Source: Paraburkholderia nodosa DSM 21604
GTDB taxonomy: Bacteria > Pseudomonadota > Gammaproteobacteria > Burkholderiales > Burkholderiaceae
Direction of reading: 5' to 3'
Assembly: GCF_000519185.1 (NCBI RefSeq)
Contig: NZ_JAFA01000030.1
Coordinates: 37,765 to 101,764, forward strand
Length of the DNA: 64,000 bases
Within the stretch, counting starts at the first letter, position 1. Each line of letters opens with the position of its first letter. Both the position numbers and the translations under genes were made by a program. Positions 1 through 8,300 of the stretch are shown here, piece after piece. The notes beneath the pieces are model-generated. The model made no database searches. It had not been told where the DNA came from and was given only the letters and a program-made list of their open reading frames with translations.

Positions 1-921
1 CTGGTTGGCGTCGTTCGGATAGATGTTCACGTTCAAAAGGAACGCGCCGACCATTGCGCTATGGGGCCCCCAGTCTCGCGTCAACGCGATGCGCGCGTAC
101 GGGTTGTAGCCGCGCAGATAGGTTTGAGGGTGAGCCGGGTCACCTGCCTTGTTGCCGTGACTCATGAACGACCAGATGCCGTCGGCCGTGCTGTACGCGG
201 TCAGTTCGGCGTAGACCGTCTTGTTCCAGTACAGGTAGCCGCCGACGCCTGCCACCTGGGTCGCAAGACTTCCTTCGATGACCGGCAGTTTCGGGATTTT
301 GGCAACGGGGCTGATCGTCGATGAAATATACGGATAGCCCCACGCCGGCGCGGAGTTCCAGACGTCCTGCACGGTCGGATTGTTGTGCACCGTCACGCCG
401 AGGATGAGATCGCTCGCTTCCCCCATGATCCGGTCCACGAAACGGAAGTCGGTATTGTCGGACCCCCAGTGGCCTTCCCATTTGTTCGTCACGCCATTCT
501 GATGGTCATAGTTCGTATAGGTGAACTGTGTAAAGACGCCGATCTTGTCGGTGATCTTTCCGGCGAGGAAGATGCTCGCAAAGTCGAATATCGGCAGACC
601 GTTCTTCGTGTTGATGGGATTGCCGCTCGCGTCGTTGTTGACCCTCGTCTGGCTCAGATCGCCGATTGCCATTGCGGCGATCGGGATCGTGCGCTCGCCA
701 AGCGTGTAGCCAGTGAGCTTGAACATTCGCCCATAAGGCGTGAGTTCGGGAAATTGCCCCCCGGCGTGGCAAGCCACACAACTTTGTCCGGTTTGGCGCG
801 CGAAGATCGGCAGCGCGTATGCGGGGGTTGCCTGCAGCAATGCCAGTATTGCGAAGGCGAGTATCCAGCCACCGCGGAGCAAGTTGCGAAATGCTGCATG
901 GCTGACAGGTGCTCTTGTCAT
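1..921 (-). CDS. Cyc2-like monoheme cytochrome-porin, C-terminus cut by window edge
   Basis: The reading frame is open from an ATG at 921 to the first base of the window (307 codons), so the C-terminus is missing. Residues 1-36 form a signal peptide ending in AYA. A single haem-binding motif CVACH follows at residues 48-52, inside the context FARQTGQSCVACH and then FPELTPYGRMFKLTGY. That context is typical of fused cytochrome-porins related to the iron oxidase Cyc2, in which a small haem domain precedes an outer-membrane beta-barrel. The visible remainder is rich in aromatic and polar alternating strands, which fits a barrel. It lies 380 bp downstream of the cytochrome/binding-protein gene in the same direction and may have its own promoter. 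The Cyc2 relationship is inferred from the motif only. A barrel-type cytochrome of another function is possible. Confidence 0.75.
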   Translation of the reverse strand, partial: MTRAPVSHAAFRNLLRGGWILAFAILALLQATPAYALPIFARQTGQSCVACHAGGQFPELTPYGRMFKLTGYTLGERTIPIAAMAIGDLSQTRVNNDASGNPINTKNGLPIFDFASIFLAGKITDKIGVFTQFTYTNYDHQNGVTNKWEGHWGSDNTDFRFVDRIMGEASDLILGVTVHNNPTVQDVWNSAPAWGYPYISSTISPVAKIPKLPVIEGSLATQVAGVGGYLYWNKTVYAELTAYSTADGIWSFMSHGNKAGDPAHPQTYLRGYNPYARIALTRDWGPHSAMVGAFLLNVNIYPNDANQ

Positions 922-1301
922 GGCTGCTTCTCCTGCGCCGCGTCGCGAAACGTATTGCACCGGCGGTGAAAGCTGAAGTCTGTATTGCGGTGTTTCGCTG
1001 CGGTAGTGAAGCGCATGCCTCTGGCTGGTGCAACGGATCACGATGAACCTCTTGTACTGCACGCGATGACTTCATTGTGCAAACGCGCAACCAGAATCGG
1101 GATGGGTCAAGGTCCTCCTCTTGCGGTAGGCGTTGAACTAGATGTCGCAGTGTGTCAATGCCCGTTCGCCGTTTTCGGACAGCATCGAGCGCCACGGCTT
1201 CTTCGGAACGAAGCCATACGTGCCATATCAATTCGTTGTGCGGATTAAAGCGTGCGTGAGTGCGCAGGTGCGTGACACGCGCCTGCAACACCCAATTGAC
1301 C
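922..1301. other. Intergenic gap with an imperfect inverted repeat
   Basis: No convincing gene lies here. At 1264-1286 there is an imperfect inverted repeat (GCAGGTGCGTG, one base, then CACGCGCCTGC) about 16 bases past the stop of the minus-strand gene ending at 1302. It has no following T-run, so it would be at best a weak terminator or mRNA-stabilising hairpin. Confidence 0.4.
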
Positions 1302-3014
1302 TCACGGCACGATCCAGCCTCCATCGGCCACGAGCTTGATGTGATCCGGCCCGGCAAAGCGGACGATATAGCCGCCCTTGGACGCGAATGTCTGCCCCGG
1401 CGCCAGCGTCAGGCGAGGATAGTAACCCGTCAGGATGCGGCGTTCGAGCATGTCCTGAATTCGCTCCACCAGGTAGTCCCTCACGAATGCATCGACCATA
1501 TGGCTCAGTGTCTCAGCGAGCAGACCGCATGCAAGATAGGTGTCTGCCTGCACTTGTGGAGCAATCATTGGAATCTGTCTGATCGAGAACCAGCCGAACG
1601 CGTAGTCGACGCGCACGCGCCGCCCTTCCGGCAAATCGAACGGGTATGCGAGGCGAGTGACGCCGCGCCAGCTCGCCGGCAGGGGTGTGCTATCGAGCCC
1701 GCCCATGAGGCCCGACATGAACACGGTGTCCGTCGCCGGGGGTATCCGCGCGAGCGCCGCGACGTCGGGCGGACGCAACCACAGCACGAGCACGTCCGAA
1801 CGCGGTATCCCATGCATGGCATGCGCGACGCTCTCGCCGGGGGCGAGTGCGTGCTTCGATACCGCCATGCCGTGAGCCTCCAGTGCAACGGCGAGCGCTT
1901 GCGCGCCGCGCTCGCCGTTGTCGCCCGCGCGATAGACCTGCCAGACGTGCTTCAGTGTTTTCGCCTCCTTCGTCCCCTGCGCCTGCCGCGCGCCAGCTTC
2001 ATCGACAATGCGCGCCGCGATCAGGTCCGACTCGAGCAGCACGCCTTTCGAGAAGTACACGGAGTAGAAATCGTGATCGTTTTCGACCGGCACCTCCACG
2101 TTGGGAAAGAGGCACGGCACGGCCTCCTGCTCGCAAAATTCGTGAATCGGCGCCCAGTTTTTTCCTCCGAGCCCCGACACGACCGCGAACACCGGCTGGC
2201 GGGCCAGAAACTGCGTAAGCTGCTCACGCCAGGTGTCCGGCGGACCTTTGAGCTCCCATACATGCAGTTCCCAGCGGCGATTCACCATGAACATCATCTT
2301 GCGCGACGAGCGCAACGGCGGCACCGCACCGAGCGGAAAGACGTTCTTGTCGGCGAAGTAGTGCGTGAGCACATCGAGCATGCCCGCGCGTTTCACCGGG
2401 TCGGCGTCGGGCGTGATGATCGTCGCGAAGTGCAGCACGGTATCCGTTACGCCCATCGGCCTGCGCCGGTCGAGGTGTTTCAGATAGCCGGTCAGCGCCT
2501 GCATATCGGCGTCGTTCAGCGCGTACTGCGGCATCAGGCTGCTGAGCGGCTTGCCTTCCGAGTCGAGCCCTTCGCGAATGGCGCGCGCGACCGTCGCATC
2601 CGTGTACGGTTCGCGTTCGGCGCGCATCCCGGGCACATACGGCAAATCGACATCTTCCGGGTTTTGCGCGCGCGGCTCGACAAGGTAGCGCCACGTGATC
2701 GGCGGGATGCTGCTGTTGCCTTCCCTGGAGCCCAGGCCACTGCGGCGATGGCAGTTCACACAGGCCGCGGCTGCGCCTTGCAGGCGCACGCCCCCGTCGT
2801 GCATCGCCTCGAGCGGTTCGCCCGAACTCAGGATGCCCTGCTGATACAGAGACTCCCCAGCGCTCCCGGTCGCGACCGGCTGCGCGGCCGGTGCGCAACG
2901 CGCCTCGCCCACAGCCATGATCAGCGCGGCGAGCAATGCGCATGGAGCAAGCCATCGCGCCGCCAGCGAAGGTGCCCGTGCGCGGCCTCCTGGCCCGCTT
3001 CCCGCGCGGTTCAT
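1302..3014 (-). CDS. Cytochrome c fused to an ABC-type periplasmic binding protein domain
   Basis: 570 aa. A hydrophobic export signal spans about residues 20-41. A c-type haem motif CVNCH follows at 85-89, and the haem domain continues with a Met-containing segment near residue 160 (SSLMPQYALNDADMQALTGYL), a plausible axial ligand region. From about residue 195 to the end the sequence resembles type I periplasmic binding proteins of branched-chain amino-acid transporters. This two-part architecture is a known but uncharacterised family (cytochrome c/ABC transporter substrate-binding protein). The ATG at 3014 lies 2 bp past the stop of the preceding gene and has no good ribosome site of its own, which suggests translational coupling. 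As part of the multicopper-oxidase operon it could pass electrons in the periplasm or sense a ligand. The role is unproven. Confidence 0.8.
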   Translation of the reverse strand: MNRAGSGPGGRARAPSLAARWLAPCALLAALIMAVGEARCAPAAQPVATGSAGESLYQQGILSSGEPLEAMHDGGVRLQGAAAACVNCHRRSGLGSREGNSSIPPITWRYLVEPRAQNPEDVDLPYVPGMRAEREPYTDATVARAIREGLDSEGKPLSSLMPQYALNDADMQALTGYLKHLDRRRPMGVTDTVLHFATIITPDADPVKRAGMLDVLTHYFADKNVFPLGAVPPLRSSRKMMFMVNRRWELHVWELKGPPDTWREQLTQFLARQPVFAVVSGLGGKNWAPIHEFCEQEAVPCLFPNVEVPVENDHDFYSVYFSKGVLLESDLIAARIVDEAGARQAQGTKEAKTLKHVWQVYRAGDNGERGAQALAVALEAHGMAVSKHALAPGESVAHAMHGIPRSDVLVLWLRPPDVAALARIPPATDTVFMSGLMGGLDSTPLPASWRGVTRLAYPFDLPEGRRVRVDYAFGWFSIRQIPMIAPQVQADTYLACGLLAETLSHMVDAFVRDYLVERIQDMLERRILTGYYPRLTLAPGQTFASKGGYIVRFAGPDHIKLVADGGWIVP

Positions 3015-3016
3015 GG

Positions 3017-3853
3017 TCAGGGCGACGGATGGCCGGCGCCAGGCAGCGCCGGCGAGGCATCGACGTCGATCGAAACCGATTTTCGGTGTATCTGCGGCGG
3101 CGCAGGTCTCGTGAAGATTCCATCGTCCAGCGCCGGATTCAGCGACACCTTGTCGATCGTCAGCTTGTCCTTTTTGTCGGACGCCACGGCGCCGCTCACG
3201 ATCTCGAGCGGTATTTGCAACCCCTCGACGCTCCTGAAGTCGCTGTAATCCACCAGCACAACGACCGTTTGCCCGAGCGGGGTGCGCACCTGGTGGTCGA
3301 CCTGCACGTCAAGAAATGTTTGAGCGTCGATCCACACATGGCGGGTCACGCCGGATGGCAGCTTTGCGGCGAGACGATACGCATCGCGCCCGCCCACCTG
3401 ATCCTTACCCTCGAGCGCGACGCTGACACCCTTCGCTGCATGGTCGATCAAGAGCCCGTCGATCACCTGCTCGTCGCGCGCGGACGTCGCCTCGTCCATC
3501 GAGTACGGCCGCGGCGTAGCGCTGCCCATGCCGTTCGGGCCCAGTTTCCAGCCTTGTTTGCCATCGAATACACGCACGGACTTCTGGTTGAACACGGTGA
3601 CCTCGAAGCGTGTCTTGTTCGGGCGCTTCATGGCGAGGACAAACGGCAGATCCGGCGCAGGGGCATTGGCGCTATCCACGTGGCCGGACCAGATCATGGT
3701 CTGGACTTTGCGCCAGGCGTCGAGGCCACCTCTCGCGTTGACGTTCTTCTCGACGATCTGATCCACGCTCAGATCCTGCGCGGGTAGCTGCTCGCCCGCG
3801 AAGACGACCGCCGCAACGCTGCCGGCGAGCACCCATACTGCGACTGGTTTCAT
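3017..3853 (-). CDS. LolA-like periplasmic lipoprotein-sorting-type protein
   Basis: 278 aa from the ATG at 3853, preceded by GAGG nine bases upstream. Longer starts at 3868 (ATG) and 3880 (TTG) exist but add no signal-like sequence and have poorer ribosome sites. The N-terminus is a signal peptide ending near ALPAQ-like residues, followed by the motif VDQIVEKNVNARGGLDAW that opens many LolA/LolB-fold outer-membrane lipoprotein-sorting relatives. It is clearly paralogous to the next gene upstream (3884-4822), sharing the ARGG-AW start, the KRP-K-R-E core, GWK, and the WIDA segment. The two genes are 30 bp apart. Such proteins bind acylated or hydrophobic ligands in the periplasm. Here it may help deliver or mature the exported oxidases, which is inference. 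Confidence 0.7.
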   Translation of the reverse strand: MKPVAVWVLAGSVAAVVFAGEQLPAQDLSVDQIVEKNVNARGGLDAWRKVQTMIWSGHVDSANAPAPDLPFVLAMKRPNKTRFEVTVFNQKSVRVFDGKQGWKLGPNGMGSATPRPYSMDEATSARDEQVIDGLLIDHAAKGVSVALEGKDQVGGRDAYRLAAKLPSGVTRHVWIDAQTFLDVQVDHQVRTPLGQTVVVLVDYSDFRSVEGLQIPLEIVSGAVASDKKDKLTIDKVSLNPALDDGIFTRPAPPQIHRKSVSIDVDASPALPGAGHPSP

Positions 3854-3883
3854 GGCCGTCAACCTCATGGGAGCACCCAATGG

Positions 3884-4822
3884 CTAGTGGCTTGCGCTCG
3901 GGCGTGGGCTCGGGTGCGCAACTGCATTGGCACTTGCGCCTGGGCTCGCACTCGCAGTCGGACGCGGGCTCAGGCTCGGGCCCGGGTTCGCGCCGACGAC
4001 CGGCGCGGGGTGCGTCACTTTCGCCACCGTGAGCTGCGGCTTCGCAAACAGCGTGTCGTCTGCCTGCGGATTCAGCGCAACCTTATCGATGATCAGCTTG
4101 TGCGTGCCTCTTGCGCCGACGACAACCGTCTCGAGCGTATGTGGCATGACGAGGCCGCCCTCCTTGCGGTAGTCGCGATAGAAGATGGCGACGTTGTGCA
4201 TCTTGCCGTCGAGCTTGCGCGGATCGCCGTCGATCTTCAGTTCGAGAAAGCTGGCCGCATCGATCCATACACGGCGCGATGTGTTGTCCTTCATCGTCAG
4301 CTTCAGCACATAGGCGCGGTGGCCTTCGACCATTTCCATGCCGAGCACGTCGATTCTCGTGCTCTTCGCCGCATAGTCCATGAGCGGACCGTCCAGTTCG
4401 GCCCACGATGCGGCTGCTTTGGCCTCCGCGGGCGTATAGGGCTCCACTTCATTGCGGCCGAGGAACGGCCTGACCTTCCAGCCCTGCGCGCCGTCGTAGA
4501 CCTGGAATGCCGTTTGGTCGTTGAAACGGACCTCGATGCGGCTCTTGCGCGGGCGCTTGAGCGTCATCGTGAAGGGCAGCCTGGTGTTCTTCGTGCCGCC
4601 CGCCTCGAGCTGCCCCGACATCGTCATCGCGGTGACCGCGTGCCATGCCTGCAGGCCGCCGCGCGCCGCGACGTTCCGGTCGACGATCTGCGCGGCGCTC
4701 ATGTGCGCCGCGCCCGCGGTCTGGGCGCTTGCCGTAGAAGATCCCGCGAGCGCCATCGGCGCGCTCGCCACGAGCGTCGCCACCGAGGCGGTCTGAATCG
4801 CCAGCGAAAGAAAGCGGTTCAT
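3884..4822 (-). CDS. LolA-like protein with Pro/Ser/Ala-rich C-terminal tail
   Basis: 312 aa with a strong ribosome site (GAGGAGA) before the ATG at 4822. The signal peptide ends around ALAGSSTA. The body (about residues 40-260) matches the neighbouring LolA-like paralogue: AQIVDRNVAARGGLQAW, KRPRKSRIEV, GWKVRPF, and RVWIDAASFLELK. The last 45 residues are low complexity, built from repeated SPRP, SASPG and HPSP units. The paralogue has no such tail, so the tail may be a flexible linker or cell-wall spacer. The ligand is unknown. Confidence 0.7.
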   Translation of the reverse strand: MNRFLSLAIQTASVATLVASAPMALAGSSTASAQTAGAAHMSAAQIVDRNVAARGGLQAWHAVTAMTMSGQLEAGGTKNTRLPFTMTLKRPRKSRIEVRFNDQTAFQVYDGAQGWKVRPFLGRNEVEPYTPAEAKAAASWAELDGPLMDYAAKSTRIDVLGMEMVEGHRAYVLKLTMKDNTSRRVWIDAASFLELKIDGDPRKLDGKMHNVAIFYRDYRKEGGLVMPHTLETVVVGARGTHKLIIDKVALNPQADDTLFAKPQLTVAKVTHPAPVVGANPGPSLSPRPTASASPGASANAVAHPSPRPSASH

Positions 4823-4865
4823 GAGTCATCTCCTCTTCATCTGCGCACGAAACGCGCTTGCGCAA

Positions 4866-5360
4866 TCATTCGACTATCAGCCCGTCGACGTGGAACGACC
4901 CCACGAATACGTCGACGCGCTCCCCGGCCTTGATCAGACCGCCCTTGTTCGAGAACACCATCCAGTACTCCTGACCGGTTTCCAGCGGGCCGCTCTGGCG
5001 CAGCGCGCCGACCTTGTCCATCACCGGGATTTCGAGCAGCGCATGGCTCGTGCGCCCGAACATCACGGCAGTCGCGGTCTTTTCGCCGAGCGGCCGCGCT
5101 GCCACCGGGTCCGTCACGCGATAGCTGAAGCGGATCAGGTTGCCCGACGCCGTGCGGCGCACGCTCAGGTGGTCGATGCCCTGCATCAGCTCGTAGTAGC
5201 CCTTCGCACGCTGCGGCAGGCTCGCTGGCGAGTACGGCGACTGCTTCGCCGCCGCGCTTGCACCGGCCTCGCCCGCCGCCGGTTGAAGCAAGGCCGCAGC
5301 GAGGCAGACACTGCCGGCCATCAGCACTGCCCGCGGCGACCGGAGGCAACGCTGGCTCAT
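4866..5360 (-). CDS. Small exported protein of unknown function
   Basis: 164 aa. Its ATG overlaps the stop of the giant gene in an ATGA arrangement (5357-5360), so it is translationally coupled to it. A signal peptide covers about residues 1-33 (hydrophobic core AVLMAGSVCLAAALLQPAAG). The mature part is compact and beta-rich, with GIDHLSVRRTASGNLIRFSYRV and VFVGSFHVDGLIVE. I do not recognise a family or a cofactor motif. Coupling suggests that it is needed in proportion to the giant protein, for example as a chaperone or partner. Confidence 0.7.
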   Translation of the reverse strand: MSQRCLRSPRAVLMAGSVCLAAALLQPAAGEAGASAAAKQSPYSPASLPQRAKGYYELMQGIDHLSVRRTASGNLIRFSYRVTDPVAARPLGEKTATAVMFGRTSHALLEIPVMDKVGALRQSGPLETGQEYWMVFSNKGGLIKAGERVDVFVGSFHVDGLIVE

Positions 5361-8300
5361 GGCAACGCTCCCAGTGTCTTCAGACCCGCCGGCGTAATGA
5401 TTGCGGGCGGCGGGCCCACCGGCAGCGCAGGCTGGCCCTGATTGCCCTGATTGCCCTGGTTGCCCTGGTTGCCCTGTGCGCCTCCGGTGCCGGGCAGCCC
5501 TCCGCTGTTCGCGGCGCTCGGCAAGATCCCCTGCAGCAATCCGAGCAGCGTCGCCGGATTGTTGACCCCAAGCGCAAGCGGGTACGGCTGCCCTGCGAAC
5601 ACGCCAGGCCTCACGAACTCGACTGCGCCGATGTCGTAGCCACCCAGCTGCGGCCGCGGTGTGCCGAAGATGTCGTGAGTCGGCGCACCGGCCGCCGTGG
5701 CATGGTTGATCGCCGGCGAGGTCCCCGGGATCGTGTAGTTGCCGAGCAGCGTGTTGAGTTGCGCGCCCGTGCTCGCCTCGTTGAACAGCGACAGCGGACC
5801 GTACGACATGTTGATCCAGTTGTTGCCCTCGTCCGGCGTCGCCGACGGCAGCAGGCTGAACAACGGATTCGGCAGCACCGTGTCCGCAATGCCCGGGGGC
5901 ACCGCGATGCCGATGCCACCCGCCTCTGGCGGCATGCGCGCACCGTTGCAGTACTGATGCACGACGCCCGGATTCGATCCGCTATTGTTCGCGTTCGGAT
6001 AGTCGCCGGCGTCGGTCAGGATCGAGTACCGCGGGCTCATCGTCAGACCGGAACCATGGTTGGCGGCTCCGGTGTCGCCGAACGCGCCAATGTCCCAGTA
6101 GACCGCCTTCGGATCGCAATAGCCCGAGGCGTGCCCGGCCTGATTCAGCGACGGGTTCAGCGTGACCACGTTCTGCAGCCCCGCGATGCCCGGATCCAGT
6201 CCTCCCACTGTGATGTAGAACGTGCGGTTCTGCCAGAACAGGTCATTCGTCAGCACCGGGTTGGAGAACTTCGCGCAGCTCGGGTTGCCTGCCGGACACG
6301 TCACGTTCGGGCTGGTGAATGCCGCCACCAGGTTCTGCGTATGGCGCGCGGTCTCGAGCCCGGCCGGCTCGTACTGCGACGTCGTGGTCGGCTGGCACGT
6401 CGTTTCCGAACCTGAATTCGTGCAGTTCGGCGGCCCGACGTTGGCCTGGCTCGCGGCGGCTGTGTTGAACAGCACACCGGCCGTCGCTGTCGTGTCGTTG
6501 GAGATGACCGTGTTGTTGATGAAGCTCACGGCCACCGCATCCTGCAGCGACACGCCACCGCCAGCCCAGCCCGCCACGTTGTTCGCGATGATGTTGTTGG
6601 TTACCTTCATGCGATACCACCTGGAGCTGTCGTTCGGACTCCGTTGCACGTCGGTGCCGTTGACGTTCTGCAGACGCAGACCACCGCCCTTGCCGCTTTC
6701 CGCCGTGTTGCCGACGATCAGGTTGCCGTCGATCGTGATGCCCGGGCCCGCGCCATCCGAAAGCTGCGGCGCGCAGTCGACGTCCGTGGTCGAGTTCTCG
6801 CAGAAGGTGCCGTCGGGCGGCACACCCTGAACGATCAGCCCGCCACCGTATGTCGGCAGCGTCGGGTTGTTGCTCTGGTTGAACAGGATCCAGTTGTGCG
6901 ACAGGTCGCCGTTGTAGCTGAAGCCGAAGTGCGCGACTCCGCCGCCATCACCGCTGCTGATGTTGCCGCATACCCAGTTGTAGTTGAACTTGTAGTAGTC
7001 AGCGCCCGAGCAGAACGTCACCCCTCCGGCCGAAGACGGCGTGGTCGAATTGATTTCGTCGCCATACGAAGCGTTCGACGTGACCTGGTTGTTGTGCACG
7101 TTCACGTGGACGTTGTACTGGAACGCCAGCTGGGTCACGTTATCCGCCGCGATGCTGCCGTCGGGCACTTCGACCTGGCCGACGATGATCCCGCCCGTGA
7201 GCGTTCCCGCGTTGGAGAAGACGCGGTTGTTCGACACCTCCGTATAGTGGTTCCAGCCATGCAGGTAGATACCGCCGCCGCCTTGCGAGCTGTTCGTGAA
7301 CGACATGCCGTCGATGCGCGACGGGTTGCACAGGAAGTTGCTCGGATAGGTAGTGCAGTCCGCGGCACTGTTGGTGAGCGGCGTGCAGATACCGTTCGCC
7401 ACGCAGTTCTGGTCCTGTGTCAACACACCGCCCACGAGCACGTCCTTCACGCCCTTGCCGAGCACGGTGATCGCCGCGCCTTCATACGCGCCCATCAGCG
7501 TAGGCTCGATCAGCGTCTCCGCGAGGTTGCCGTTGAGGTTGAAATCCCAGCCGGAAGTCGGCTCGAACGGGATGCCGTCGATCTTGCGCTGCATCGAGGC
7601 GAGGCAACTGTACCCGCCGGTCGGATCGTACGGATTGGTCGCCGAGATCAGCCCGCCGTTCAGTGCATCGCCGAACAGGCACCCTACCTGCCTGCGCCAC
7701 GGGTCGAGCTTGCCCGACGGATGCGGGTTCGCGTCGACCGTCACGGACGTAGCACCCACGCCTTGCAGCCGCACCGGCTTCCACATGAGCAGCATTTCCT
7801 TGTAGGTGCCCGGGCCGACGACGATCATGTCGCCCGCGGTGGCGTGGTCGATCGCGGTCTGGATCGCATTGCCCGCGGTGTTCTCGCTGCCCACATAGGT
7901 CGGCGCCTTGCCGCCGATCGTCACGGTGACCGCGTCGATCGAGCGCTTGCCGCTGGCTGCGGTGACGACGAGCTGGCCGCATTGGGTCGGCGTCGTCACC
8001 CCGCGCTGCTGCATCGTGCAGGCCGCATCGGGACCGAACAGAGGCGGCACGACCGCCGTGATCTTAGCGTCGCTCCACGATGTCACCAGCGCCGGGATGC
8101 CCGCGATCGTCACGACACCCCGTTGCTGTCCGAAACCGTAGTTGCGCGTGATGAACTTCTGGTTGAACGGCGCGGCGGTGGCACTCGGCCCCGTGTACGC
8201 GTGGTTCGGCACCTGCTGCGTGCCGACCGACGTGATCGTCAGCGTCTTCAAGGGTCCACTGACCCACGGGCCCGCGCCGCCGTTGCTGCCCGCGGACGTA

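Noticed and set aside
1260..3248. 662-codon plus-strand frame
   Set aside because: Antisense to the cytochrome/binding-protein and LolA-like genes. Arg/His-rich with no domain, as expected from GC-rich shadow frames.
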